From NCBI GenBank assembly GCA_035369485.1, contig DAOSMC010000008.1:1-19662 (forward strand): DNA of 19,662 nt. Reading direction: 5' to 3'. Below the pieces are notes generated by a model that had not been told where the DNA came from, made no database searches, and was given only the letters and a program-made list of their open reading frames with translations. The translations under genes and the position numbers were made by a program. The DNA is from JAQVHD01 sp035369485. Lineage in GTDB: Bacteria > Patescibacteriota > Minisyncoccia > UBA6257 > JAAZHW01. Of the stretch, positions 13,733 through 19,662 are shown in pieces. Positions within the stretch are counted from its first letter, which is position 1; each line of letters opens with the position of its first letter.

Positions 13733-14307
13733 AAAAAGAAAAATTTCTCATTATTGTTGGCGTTATTATTGCAATTGTAATTTTTACTATTTTTATTTTT
13801 CGAGAAAAAAATATTTTTCAAAATCAAAAACAAGTCAAACCATCTATTTTAAATAATTTAAATACTATGAAAGTTAGCAGCCCTGCTTTCGAAAATAATA
13901 AATCTATTTCTTCAAAATATACTTGCGAAGGAGAAAATATTAATCCGCCTCTACTTATTGAGAATATTCCTTCTGAGACCAAGAGTCTTGTATTAATTGT
14001 AGATGATCCTGATGCGCCGCGAGGAACTTTTATTCATTGGGTGGTATTTAATATTCCTCCCCAAACTAGATTAATTGAAGAGAACAGTATTCCCGAGGGC
14101 GCGCTTTTAGGTAAAAACGATGCTAATGATTCTCAATATTATGGTCCTTGTCCACCATCGGGAAAGCATCGATATTTCTTCCATTTATATGCATTGGATA
14201 TAGTATTGGATTTAAAGAATGGAGCAGATCTTTCCGAAATTAAATCAGCGATGCGCAATCATATTTTAGATGAGACAGAACTCATTGGCACATATCAAAG
14301 GACATAA
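13729..14307 (+). CDS. YbhB/YbcL (Raf kinase inhibitor-like, PEBP) protein, membrane-anchored
   Basis: The 192-residue protein has an N-terminal membrane anchor (about 6-24) and a PEBP domain from about 47: MKVSSPAF, YTCEGENINPPL (64-75), LVLIVDDPDAPRGTFIHWVVFNIP (87-110), and GPCPPSGKHRYFFHLYALD (139-157). The DPDAP, HW and GPxPPSGxHRY motifs that line the ligand pocket are all present, so the binding site looks intact. Bacterial family members have no agreed ligand. The anchor puts the domain outside the membrane, unlike cytosolic E. coli YbhB. It starts within the stop of the DUF3175 gene. Confidence 0.9.
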   Translation: MKKEKFLIIVGVIIAIVIFTIFIFREKNIFQNQKQVKPSILNNLNTMKVSSPAFENNKSISSKYTCEGENINPPLLIENIPSETKSLVLIVDDPDAPRGTFIHWVVFNIPPQTRLIEENSIPEGALLGKNDANDSQYYGPCPPSGKHRYFFHLYALDIVLDLKNGADLSEIKSAMRNHILDETELIGTYQRT

Positions 14308-14328
14308 AAAGTAAGAATATTAGTACTA

Positions 14329-14356
14329 TTGACAAAAAGAACCCATATCTTATATT
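14329..14356 (+). promoter_or_regulatory. sigma-70 consensus promoter of the tonB-like gene
   Basis: A perfect -35, TTGACA (14329-14334), is separated by 16 bp from TATATT (14351-14356). It is the closest match to a consensus -35 in the window. Transcription would start near 14363, giving a leader of about 35 nt that contains a strong ribosome binding site. Confidence 0.75.
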
Positions 14357-14384
14357 AAAGATAGCAATTTAATTTTAAAAGAAA

Positions 14385-14392
14385 GGAGGTGA
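14385..14392 (+). promoter_or_regulatory. perfect Shine-Dalgarno deciding the start of the tonB-like gene
   Basis: GGAGGTGA, full complement to the 16S rRNA tail, ends 5 nt before ATG 14398. It fixes that ATG as the start rather than the in-frame GTG at 14389, which lies inside the SD itself. No other gene in the window has such a site. Confidence 0.85.
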
Positions 14393-14397
14393 GTAAG

Positions 14398-15186
14398 ATG
14401 GCTGAAAAAAGAATTAGAGAAAAAGTTTCCAATGCAGTTGATTATGAGATTTTTAAAGATAGTTTTTTTCAAGCAGAAAAAGGAATTACACGAAAAGCCA
14501 TAGCTTTACCCGTAGCTATTATTCTTCATGTGGTATTTATTGCTGCTATCATTATTATTCCTTTGCTTTCGCCAGGCCAAGATCTTCCCAAGGTAGAAAT
14601 TTATAGCGCTTTTTTGGCACCACCACCGCCACCGCCGCCACCGCCACCGCCACCAGCTAAAAAGAAAACATCTTCTACCAGAACCATCAAAGCTGTTCAG
14701 GCTACTACTAGTGTTGAACCGGGTAAATTGGTTGCGCCTGTAGAAATTCCTGATGAAATTCAACAGGAAGTTATTTCTGATTTTGGCATTGAAGGTGGAG
14801 TTGAAGGCGGAGTTGAGGGTGGAGTTATCGGTGGAGTTCTCGGCGGAGTTGTTGGGGGAGTGATTGGAGGAGTGATTAGCCAACAAATGGAATCCGAAGA
14901 GCCGGTTCGAGCGATTGGTGAAATAAAGCAACCGAAATTGATTCATCGCGTTGAGCCGGTTTATCCAGAAATTGCTCGTCAAGCTCGAGTAGAAGGGATT
15001 GTTATTTTGGAATGCACCACGGATATTTATGGGCGCGTTCAATCCGTTAATGTTTTGCGATCTGTTCCGTTGCTTGACCAGGCAGCTATTGATGCTGTTA
15101 AACAATGGGTTTATGAACCAATGGTAATTAATGGTCGTCCGAGAGGAGTTGTTTTTACAGTTACAGTGAATTTTACTATGAAAAAA
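14398..15186 (+). CDS. TonB family energy-transducer-like protein
   Basis: The 263-residue protein is laid out as a TonB: cytosolic N-terminus (1-35), one membrane anchor (about 36-57), a run of 12 prolines (75-86) with a KKK, a Gly/Val-rich spacer of GGV repeats (about 132-159), and a C-terminal TonB domain (178-260) with KLIHRVEPVYPEIARQARV, a Gly-x-Val strand pair, LLDQAAIDAVKQWVYEP and NGRPRGVVFTVTVNF. TonB passes proton-motive force to outer-membrane receptors. The Pro run, the EGGV repeats and the TonB domain together resemble TonB proteins of Acidobacteriota/Aminicenantia. No exbB, exbD or receptor gene is nearby. Own promoter, SD and terminator make it a single-gene unit. Gene and fold are clear; its use in this cell is not. 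Confidence 0.9.
14620..14655 (+). repeat. CCR trinucleotide run encoding twelve prolines
   Basis: Twelve consecutive CCA/CCG codons form a near-perfect triplet repeat inside the tonB-like gene. Such runs can change length by slippage in frame. Translation through them normally needs EF-P. Confidence 0.85.
14791..14874 (+). repeat. GGV codon repeats in the tonB-like gene
   Basis: Seven degenerate 12-base units (GAR/ATY GGY GGA GTT-like) encode EGGV, EGGV, EGGV, IGGV, LGGV, VGGV, IGGV. They form a flexible spacer before the TonB domain. The repeat also generates a spurious Asn/Ser-rich open frame on the other strand. Confidence 0.8.
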
Positions 15187-15198
15187 TGAAAAATAATA

Positions 15199-15230
15199 AA
15201 CAGGCACTATCCGTGCCTGTTAATTTTTTA
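15199..15230 (+). terminator. strong intrinsic terminator after the tonB-like gene
   Basis: AACAGGCAC (15199-15207) pairs perfectly with GTGCCTGTT (15213-15221) around the loop TATCC. AATTTTTTA follows. It separates the tonB-like unit from the sigma-factor operon. Confidence 0.9.
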
Positions 15231-15284
15231 AATTTTTGGCGATTTTGTCTTGTAAAAAAATAAAAATATTCTAATCTATCTCTA

Positions 15285-15866
15285 ATGATAAAAGATGAAC
15301 AATTAGTTAAAAATTATCTTAATGGCGATGAAGAAGCAATTGCCATTTTAATAAATCGTTATTTAAAAGAAGTTTACTTATATTTTTTAAAACGCCTTAA
15401 CAATTCTATTGAGGCTGAAGATTTAACGCAAGAAACATTTGTTAAAATGTGGCGTAATTTGAAAAAATTTGATCAAAAACGTAATTTTCGAACGTGGCTT
15501 TTTGCTATTGCCAAAAATTTATTAATAGATTTTTTTCGCAAACATCAGACAACCAATGGATTATCCAAAGAAGTTACTTTTTCGCAATTTATTAATCAAG
15601 AAGATGAAGAAAACGTTATTCTGGATAAGATTATAGACTGGCAACCATCTGCCATAGAGCAAATTGAAGAAAAAGAAACTCGTGAAAAATTGAGGAGTAT
15701 TATTAATGGTTTGCCTCTGGCACAAAAGAAACTCCTTTTTTCTTACTTAGAATCTGATGTCAGCTTTGAAAAACTAGCTCAAGAAATTAATATACCTACT
15801 AATACTTTAAAGGCACGCTATTATCGTCTGATCCAACAAATTAAAAAGTTGTTTTTACAACAATAA
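15285..15866 (+). CDS. ECF-type sigma-70 family RNA polymerase sigma factor
   Basis: The 193-residue protein has sigma region 2 at about 5-88, with SIEAEDLTQETFVKMWRNL (41-59) as region 2.2 and FRTWLFAIAKNLLIDFFRK (68-86) as 2.3/2.4. Region 4 lies at about 133-190 with a helix-turn-helix (SFEKLAQEINIPTNTLKARYYR, 160-181). Regions 1 and 3 are absent, as in ECF sigma factors. A linker of about 45 residues joins the two parts. The following genes encode membrane and extracytoplasmic proteins, so it probably responds to an envelope signal and drives this operon. Upstream, TTGTCT (15245-15250) and TATTCT (15267-15272) are 16 bp apart but imperfect. TCTTGTAA also recurs at 15929-15936, upstream of the next gene. 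Confidence 0.92.
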   Translation: MIKDEQLVKNYLNGDEEAIAILINRYLKEVYLYFLKRLNNSIEAEDLTQETFVKMWRNLKKFDQKRNFRTWLFAIAKNLLIDFFRKHQTTNGLSKEVTFSQFINQEDEENVILDKIIDWQPSAIEQIEEKETREKLRSIINGLPLAQKKLLFSYLESDVSFEKLAQEINIPTNTLKARYYRLIQQIKKLFLQQ

Positions 15867-15940
15867 AAATTCGGGAGCTTTCAATTTAAGCCTCACATTG
15901 CACCCAATTGGCGCTTTTTACGTATTATCTTGTAAGGAAT

Positions 15941-16342
15941 ATGAATAAAGTAATTGCCGCAAAACACACAAACGAAGATGTTCTCTTAAAAAAAATTTTG
16001 TGGAAAATCAGGGAAGAAAAAAACAAACGTATTCGCAAAGAAGTTTTGTTATCTTTTTGTGGTTTGATGGTCAGTTTGGCGCTTTTGCCACTTTCTTTTC
16101 AATTGAGTTATAGTAATTTTATTGAGACAGGATTCATTTATTATTTAGGCACAATTATTATGCATTGGGAGCTGTGGAGCTCTTTTCTAAACGAGTTTAT
16201 TTTTATTTTATTAGAATCGTTGCCCACCGTTGGGCTCTTGCTGGTTTTGACCAATCTTTTCATGTTAGCTTTTTCATTAAAATATTTGTTAAAAAATTCA
16301 TCTCATTTTTCTTTTAAATTCTTATTTAGTCGTTTAATTTAG
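15941..16342 (+). CDS. Small membrane protein, candidate anti-sigma factor
   Basis: The 133-residue protein has a charged, helical cytosolic N-terminus (about 1-34, with LLKKILWKIREEKNKRIRKE), a membrane segment at about 35-55, and a further hydrophobic region at about 84-116 likely to hold one or two more spans. Placed directly after an ECF sigma gene, its N-terminal helix could hold the sigma factor at the membrane; that is inference from position and layout. No ZAS zinc motif (H-x3-C-x2-C) is present, so it is not the common zinc-binding kind. ATG 15941 was chosen because a TTG at 15908 would add a hydrophobic tail of no clear use. AAGGA stands only 2 nt before the ATG. TTGCAC (15898) and TATTAT (15923) are a weak promoter with 19-bp spacing. 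Confidence 0.65.
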   Translation: MNKVIAAKHTNEDVLLKKILWKIREEKNKRIRKEVLLSFCGLMVSLALLPLSFQLSYSNFIETGFIYYLGTIIMHWELWSSFLNEFIFILLESLPTVGLLLVLTNLFMLAFSLKYLLKNSSHFSFKFLFSRLI

Positions 16343-16347
16343 CAATT

Positions 16348-16851
16348 ATGAAATTGGAAGATATATCTAGTTCAAAAACATTTAAAATTATTATTGGGAT
16401 AATCGGCGGATTGATAGCGATTCTTCTTATTTTTAAAATAGGGGTAGTTGTTGGTACTAAAAAAGCCTTATTTGCTTGTCGTTGGGCAGAACACTACGCT
16501 CCTAATTTTGTCCAGCAAAGAAATGGTATAATGGATAAATGGATGAGGGATTTTAATGAAGGAATAGCGATGAAGTCTCATGGGGCAGTAGGAACAATTA
16601 TTAAAATTGATAATTTAGATACCAACACTGCCTTTTTAATCGTTAAGGGAGAGAAAGAAGTTGAAAAGGCAATTGTTGTTTCTCCTGAAACTATTATTGA
16701 AAAATGGGAAGAGAGAATATTGCCTGCCGATTTAAGAATGGGCGATTATGTTGTTGTTATTGGCGATGCCAACGACGAAGGTCAAATAGAAGCTAAATTA
16801 ATTAGGGTTATTCCTCATCCGTTTCCGCCTGAGCATTTGGGTGGATTGTGA
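16348..16851 (+). CDS. Membrane-anchored OB-like (DUF5666-type) protein
   Basis: The 167-residue protein has one N-terminal membrane anchor (about 12-36) and an outside-facing domain. Residues 78-155 read as a small beta-barrel: HGAVGTIIKIDN, FLIVKGEKEVEKAIVVSPETII, DLRMGDYVVVIGDANDEGQIEAKLIRVI. This resembles DUF5666, a short OB-like domain. The gene starts 5 nt after the previous stop, so it belongs to the sigma-factor operon. It may be the sensor or an accessory of the export system that follows. The ligand is unknown. Confidence 0.7.
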   Translation: MKLEDISSSKTFKIIIGIIGGLIAILLIFKIGVVVGTKKALFACRWAEHYAPNFVQQRNGIMDKWMRDFNEGIAMKSHGAVGTIIKIDNLDTNTAFLIVKGEKEVEKAIVVSPETIIEKWEERILPADLRMGDYVVVIGDANDEGQIEAKLIRVIPHPFPPEHLGGL

Positions 16852-16894
16852 TTATGTTTGGAGATTATAGTTAGTGCTTAATTAAAATAAAAAT

Positions 16895-18568
16895 ATGAAC
16901 AAAATTATAAATTTTTTAAAAAATCATAGAATTATCGCGGTGTTGATTATTTTGATAATTGTGAGTGGCGGCTATTTTTTATTAAAGCCCTTGTTTTTCA
17001 AAAATACCGCAGCTCAATATTTAACTGCTAAAGTGGAGAGAGGAAATTTAACTAGTAGTATTACTGTTAGTGGTCAAACTATTGCTGAAAATAGTGTAAA
17101 CTTAAGTCCGAAAGCGTCAGGAGAAGTTGTTTATGTTAATTTAGCTAATGGCAAACAAGTTGAAGCAGGCGAAACGATTCTAAAAATTGACGATGAAGAT
17201 GTTCGAAGCGAATTAAAAGATGCGCAAATCGCTTTGAATAATGCCAAAGAGGAGCTGGCTAAATTAGAAGGATTATCAACTGAAGAAGGGAGCATTGAAT
17301 CATTAAAAATTAAAAGACAAAAAGACCTAACGTTAGCTTATCAAAACGCAGTTGATAAGCTGCCAGCACTTTTTACCAGCACAACGCCTGCTATTATTAC
17401 AAACCTTTATAATATTTTATTTGATAATAATTTAAGTCCAGATGATGATAATGTTGATTATTATGGAAAGACTCTAATGCTTTATAATCCAGCTGCTCTT
17501 CAATATAGCGATGCTACTAAAAAGGCATACGATTTAGCGAAGTTTAGCTATGAGGAAGCGGCTAATAATTATAAATCAAAAAATATTACTTATTATAGTG
17601 ATTCCAATGAGATTGATGAGGCAATTAATCTTACTCATCAAGCGCTAAAAAATATAAACAATGCTGTCCGTGCTGCTTTAAATTTAGTCCATCTTTATAA
17701 AGACTTTATGATAGAAGCGAAATTGCAATATCCTTCACTTGTTGATGAACAAGATTTAATGCTAACTAATTATTTTGCCACTACCACTAATTTATTTAGC
17801 CAAATTGATACTATAAAAAATAATATTCAAATTGCTAAAGAAAATCTTATAAACGTCGATTTTGATTTAAGCGATCAAAAAAGATTAGTAGAAAAAGCCG
17901 AACGCAATCTTAAACTCATTCAAGATAAATTAGCCGATTACACTGTACTAGCGCCCTTCAGCGGCATTTTAGGTAATGTTGCCACTATTTATGTCGGTGA
18001 TAATGTATCGCCGAGTACCACCTTGGGCGTATTAGTATCTCAAGGATATGTGGTGGAGGTGAGTTTGGCTGAAAGCGATGCTGCTCAAGTTAAAATAGGT
18101 CAGAAGGCCAATGTTTCATTTGATGTTTTGGATGATGTTGCGGCTACCGGTAAGGTAATTGAAATAGATACAGTAGGCGTTGTTGTCCAGGGAGTAGTGA
18201 GCTATAAGGCCAAAATTCTTTTGGATGTTATTGATGAAAGAGTAAAGCCGGGAATGAGCACGACGGTAGAAATTATAACTGATGCCAAAGAAAACACTCT
18301 TTTTATTCCTAGGACAGCCCTTAAAAATCTGAATGGAAAATATTTTGTCCGTATTTTAAAAGATGATGGTACAATTGAACAAAGAGAGATAAAAACCGGT
18401 TTATTAACTGATTCAAAAGTAGAAATTATTCAAGGATTGAATGAGGGGGAAAAAATTATTATTGCGGATTTAAATAGCAGCAGTGGCGTTAATCTTTTAA
18501 GGACTAATTTTTCTAATCAGAGAAACAATCAAACACAAATACCAAGGGGTATTCCAGGAGCTTTTTAG
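16895..18568 (+). CDS. MacA/HlyD-type membrane-fusion (adaptor) protein
   Basis: The 557-residue adaptor has an N-terminal membrane anchor (about 13-31). The first lipoyl half lies at about 58-100 (VSGQTIAEN, SPKASGEVVYVNLANGKQVEAGETILKIDD). A long helical region spans about 101-346. The second lipoyl half is YTVLAPFSGILGNVATIYVGDNV (349-371). Beta-barrel and membrane-proximal domains run to about 527 (VKPGMSTTVEI, LFIPRTALKN). Usual MacA-type adaptors are nearer 370-400 residues; the excess is in the helical region, which includes an insertion with Tyr/Asn-rich loops (about 160-300). In a cell with one membrane such adaptors work with MacB-like transporters without an outer-membrane channel. 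The ATPase gene follows after 4 nt. Confidence 0.9.
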   Translation: MNKIINFLKNHRIIAVLIILIIVSGGYFLLKPLFFKNTAAQYLTAKVERGNLTSSITVSGQTIAENSVNLSPKASGEVVYVNLANGKQVEAGETILKIDDEDVRSELKDAQIALNNAKEELAKLEGLSTEEGSIESLKIKRQKDLTLAYQNAVDKLPALFTSTTPAIITNLYNILFDNNLSPDDDNVDYYGKTLMLYNPAALQYSDATKKAYDLAKFSYEEAANNYKSKNITYYSDSNEIDEAINLTHQALKNINNAVRAALNLVHLYKDFMIEAKLQYPSLVDEQDLMLTNYFATTTNLFSQIDTIKNNIQIAKENLINVDFDLSDQKRLVEKAERNLKLIQDKLADYTVLAPFSGILGNVATIYVGDNVSPSTTLGVLVSQGYVVEVSLAESDAAQVKIGQKANVSFDVLDDVAATGKVIEIDTVGVVVQGVVSYKAKILLDVIDERVKPGMSTTVEIITDAKENTLFIPRTALKNLNGKYFVRILKDDGTIEQREIKTGLLTDSKVEIIQGLNEGEKIIIADLNSSSGVNLLRTNFSNQRNNQTQIPRGIPGAF

Positions 18569-18572
18569 CGTT

Positions 18573-19295
18573 ATGCAAGAAAAAAATATAATTGAAGTTA
18601 AAAATTTATCCAAAATTTATGATGGCGTGGTTGAAACCATTGCTTTGAGGAATGTAAATATGAGTATTAGAGAAGGCGAATTTGTTTCTATCATTGGCCC
18701 TTCTGGATCGGGGAAGTCAACTCTTATGCACATTTTGGGCTGTTTAGATAAGTCAACCAGCGGCGAATATATATTTGAAGAAAAAAATATTTCTCATTTT
18801 AGCGAAGATGAATTGGCGGATATAAGGAAAACAAAGATTGGTTTTGTTTTTCAGCAGTTTAATTTATTGCCTCGAGCAACGGTTTTACGTAATGTTGCTC
18901 TACCCTTGGTTTATGCCAATATATCTAAAAAAGAAAGAGAAGTAAGAGCGGCTAAAGTTTTAGAAGAAACCGCTTTCCCAAAGGAATTCTGGAATCATTT
19001 ACCTAATCAATTATCTGGCGGAATGATGCAAAGAGTGGCTATTGCCCGCGCGCTTGTTAATGATCCTATTTTAATTTTGGCTGATGAACCAACTGGTAAT
19101 TTGGATAGTAAAACTGGAGAAAAAATTTTAGCAACTTTTAAAGAACTTCATCATAGAGGCAGAACAATTATTTTAGTGACCCATGATCGCTATATTGCCG
19201 AACAAGCCAAAAGAATTATTTCTTTAAAAGATGGGGAAATTATAGAAGATAAAAAAATAGAAGAGTCCGAAGAATTTAAAATTATGAGAGAATAA
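18573..19295 (+). CDS. MacB/LolD-type ABC transporter ATP-binding protein
   Basis: The 240-residue ATPase is complete: Walker A GPSGSGKST (42-50), Q-loop in FVFQQFNLLP (91-100), signature LSGGMMQR (147-154), Walker B ILILADEP (166-173) with GNLDSKT as D-loop, and switch His in LVTHD (201-205). The family signature is usually LSGGQQQR; MM in place of QQ is a mild oddity that should not stop activity. It works as a dimer on the cytosolic side of the permease that follows, driving the shape change that exports the substrate through the MacA-like adaptor. The permease starts 2 nt after its stop. Confidence 0.95.
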   Translation: MQEKNIIEVKNLSKIYDGVVETIALRNVNMSIREGEFVSIIGPSGSGKSTLMHILGCLDKSTSGEYIFEEKNISHFSEDELADIRKTKIGFVFQQFNLLPRATVLRNVALPLVYANISKKEREVRAAKVLEETAFPKEFWNHLPNQLSGGMMQRVAIARALVNDPILILADEPTGNLDSKTGEKILATFKELHHRGRTIILVTHDRYIAEQAKRIISLKDGEIIEDKKIEESEEFKIMRE

Positions 19296-19297
19296 AT

Positions 19298-19662
19298 ATG
19301 TTGATATCTGATCTTTTTTCCGAAACAACGAGTGCCATTCTTTCTAATAAACTGCGATCAAGTTTAACTATTTTAGGTATCGTTATTGGCATAGGGTCTG
19401 TTATTGGCATGATCTCTATTGGAAGTGGATCAAAGACTAACATTGAATCACGATTACAATCAATGGGCACTAATATGATTTATGTAATGCCAGGAATGCA
19501 AACGAATTTTTCACCCGTTTCGCAAGGGCGTGGTACAGCTCAAAGCTTAACCATTGATGATGTTAAGGCTATTGAAGAGATTCCTTATGTTTCTGATGTT
19601 TCGCCGATTGCGACTCGGCGTTTTCAAGTTATTTCAAAATCAAGCAATACTAATACTCAAAT
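19298..19662 (+). CDS. MacB-type ABC transporter permease (partial)
   Basis: The window ends after 121 codons of this gene. The product starts MLISDLFSETTSAILSNKLRSSLTILGIVIGIGSVIGMISIGSGSKTNIE, the usual MacB/FtsX-like opening: an amphipathic helix, the first membrane segment with the TxLGIxIG pattern, then the periplasmic core (SMGTNMIYVMPG). The remaining core and last three membrane segments lie beyond the window. It forms the transporter with the ATPase and adaptor just upstream. Confidence 0.92.
   Translation, partial: MLISDLFSETTSAILSNKLRSSLTILGIVIGIGSVIGMISIGSGSKTNIESRLQSMGTNMIYVMPGMQTNFSPVSQGRGTAQSLTIDDVKAIEEIPYVSDVSPIATRRFQVISKSSNTNTQ

Noticed and set aside
14389..14397. GTG start of the tonB-like gene
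   Set aside because: The GTG is part of the Shine-Dalgarno sequence itself. The ATG at 14398 has ideal spacing.
14506..15207. Minus-strand open frame of 233 codons
   Set aside because: It is the shadow of the tonB-like gene. Its Trp/Arg and Asn/Ser repeats are the reverse reading of the Pro and GGV codon runs.
15908..15940. TTG start for the membrane protein after the sigma factor
   Set aside because: It has no ribosome site and overlaps a possible promoter. The ATG at 15941 gives a charged cytosolic N-terminus that makes more sense.
1..19662. CRISPR arrays, tRNA genes, transposases
   Set aside because: No regularly spaced repeats, no cloverleaf with TTCRA loop and no transposase motif were seen. 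The tonB codon repeats are coding.

Overview
The window is A+T-rich bacterial DNA, packed almost entirely on the + strand, with short spacers and SD-less starts. The gene set suggests a small-genome bacterium of the Patescibacteria (CPR) type. Supporting features are membrane proteins with surface domains and cytosolic zinc ribbons, a bifunctional phosphoglucose/phosphomannose isomerase, GH130 enzymes, a DUF3175 protein, and an ECF sigma factor next to a MacA/MacB-like transporter. This placement is inferred from gene content only; no rRNA or tRNA is present.

Layout. (1) 1-158 is the 3' end of an unknown gene, followed by a G+C-rich islet (163-255) and a terminator (305-331). (2) 511-5891 is a five-gene cluster: a secreted/membrane protein with cytosolic zinc ribbons, a soluble zinc-ribbon protein, a free-standing EF-Tu domain II-like protein, a protein with two PH-like repeats, and an unrecognised protein. 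(3) 5892-6460 has no protein gene. It holds what I think is the best find in the window: a ~245-nt RNA with its own promoter and terminator, whose strands fold into a closed multi-helix structure with a pseudoknot. (4) 6461-10515 is a mannoside-metabolism cluster: GH130 enzyme, PGI/PMI, and a protein made of two fused GH130 domains. (5) 10581-12404 encodes two membrane-anchored extracytoplasmic proteins, a degenerate NodB-like deacetylase homologue and an MliC-like (lysozyme inhibitor) protein. (6) 12592-14307 encodes small conserved proteins: YjbQ, a lone ATP-cone, DUF3175 and PEBP/YbhB. (7) 14329-15230 is a self-contained TonB cassette with a consensus promoter, perfect Shine-Dalgarno sequence and strong terminator. 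The TonB protein resembles Acidobacteriota-type TonB and looks foreign. (8) 15285 to the window end is an ECF sigma factor, candidate membrane anti-sigma protein, OB-like envelope protein, MacA-like adaptor, MacB-like ATPase and the start of the MacB permease.

Working together: the GH130 proteins could phosphorolyse or build beta-mannosides. The product mannose-1-phosphate would enter glycolysis through mannose-6-phosphate and the PGI/PMI, although the phosphomannomutase that step needs is not in the window. The last block reads as an envelope-responsive regulatory unit placed before an export pump. All family assignments come from reading the translated sequence by eye; no searches were run.
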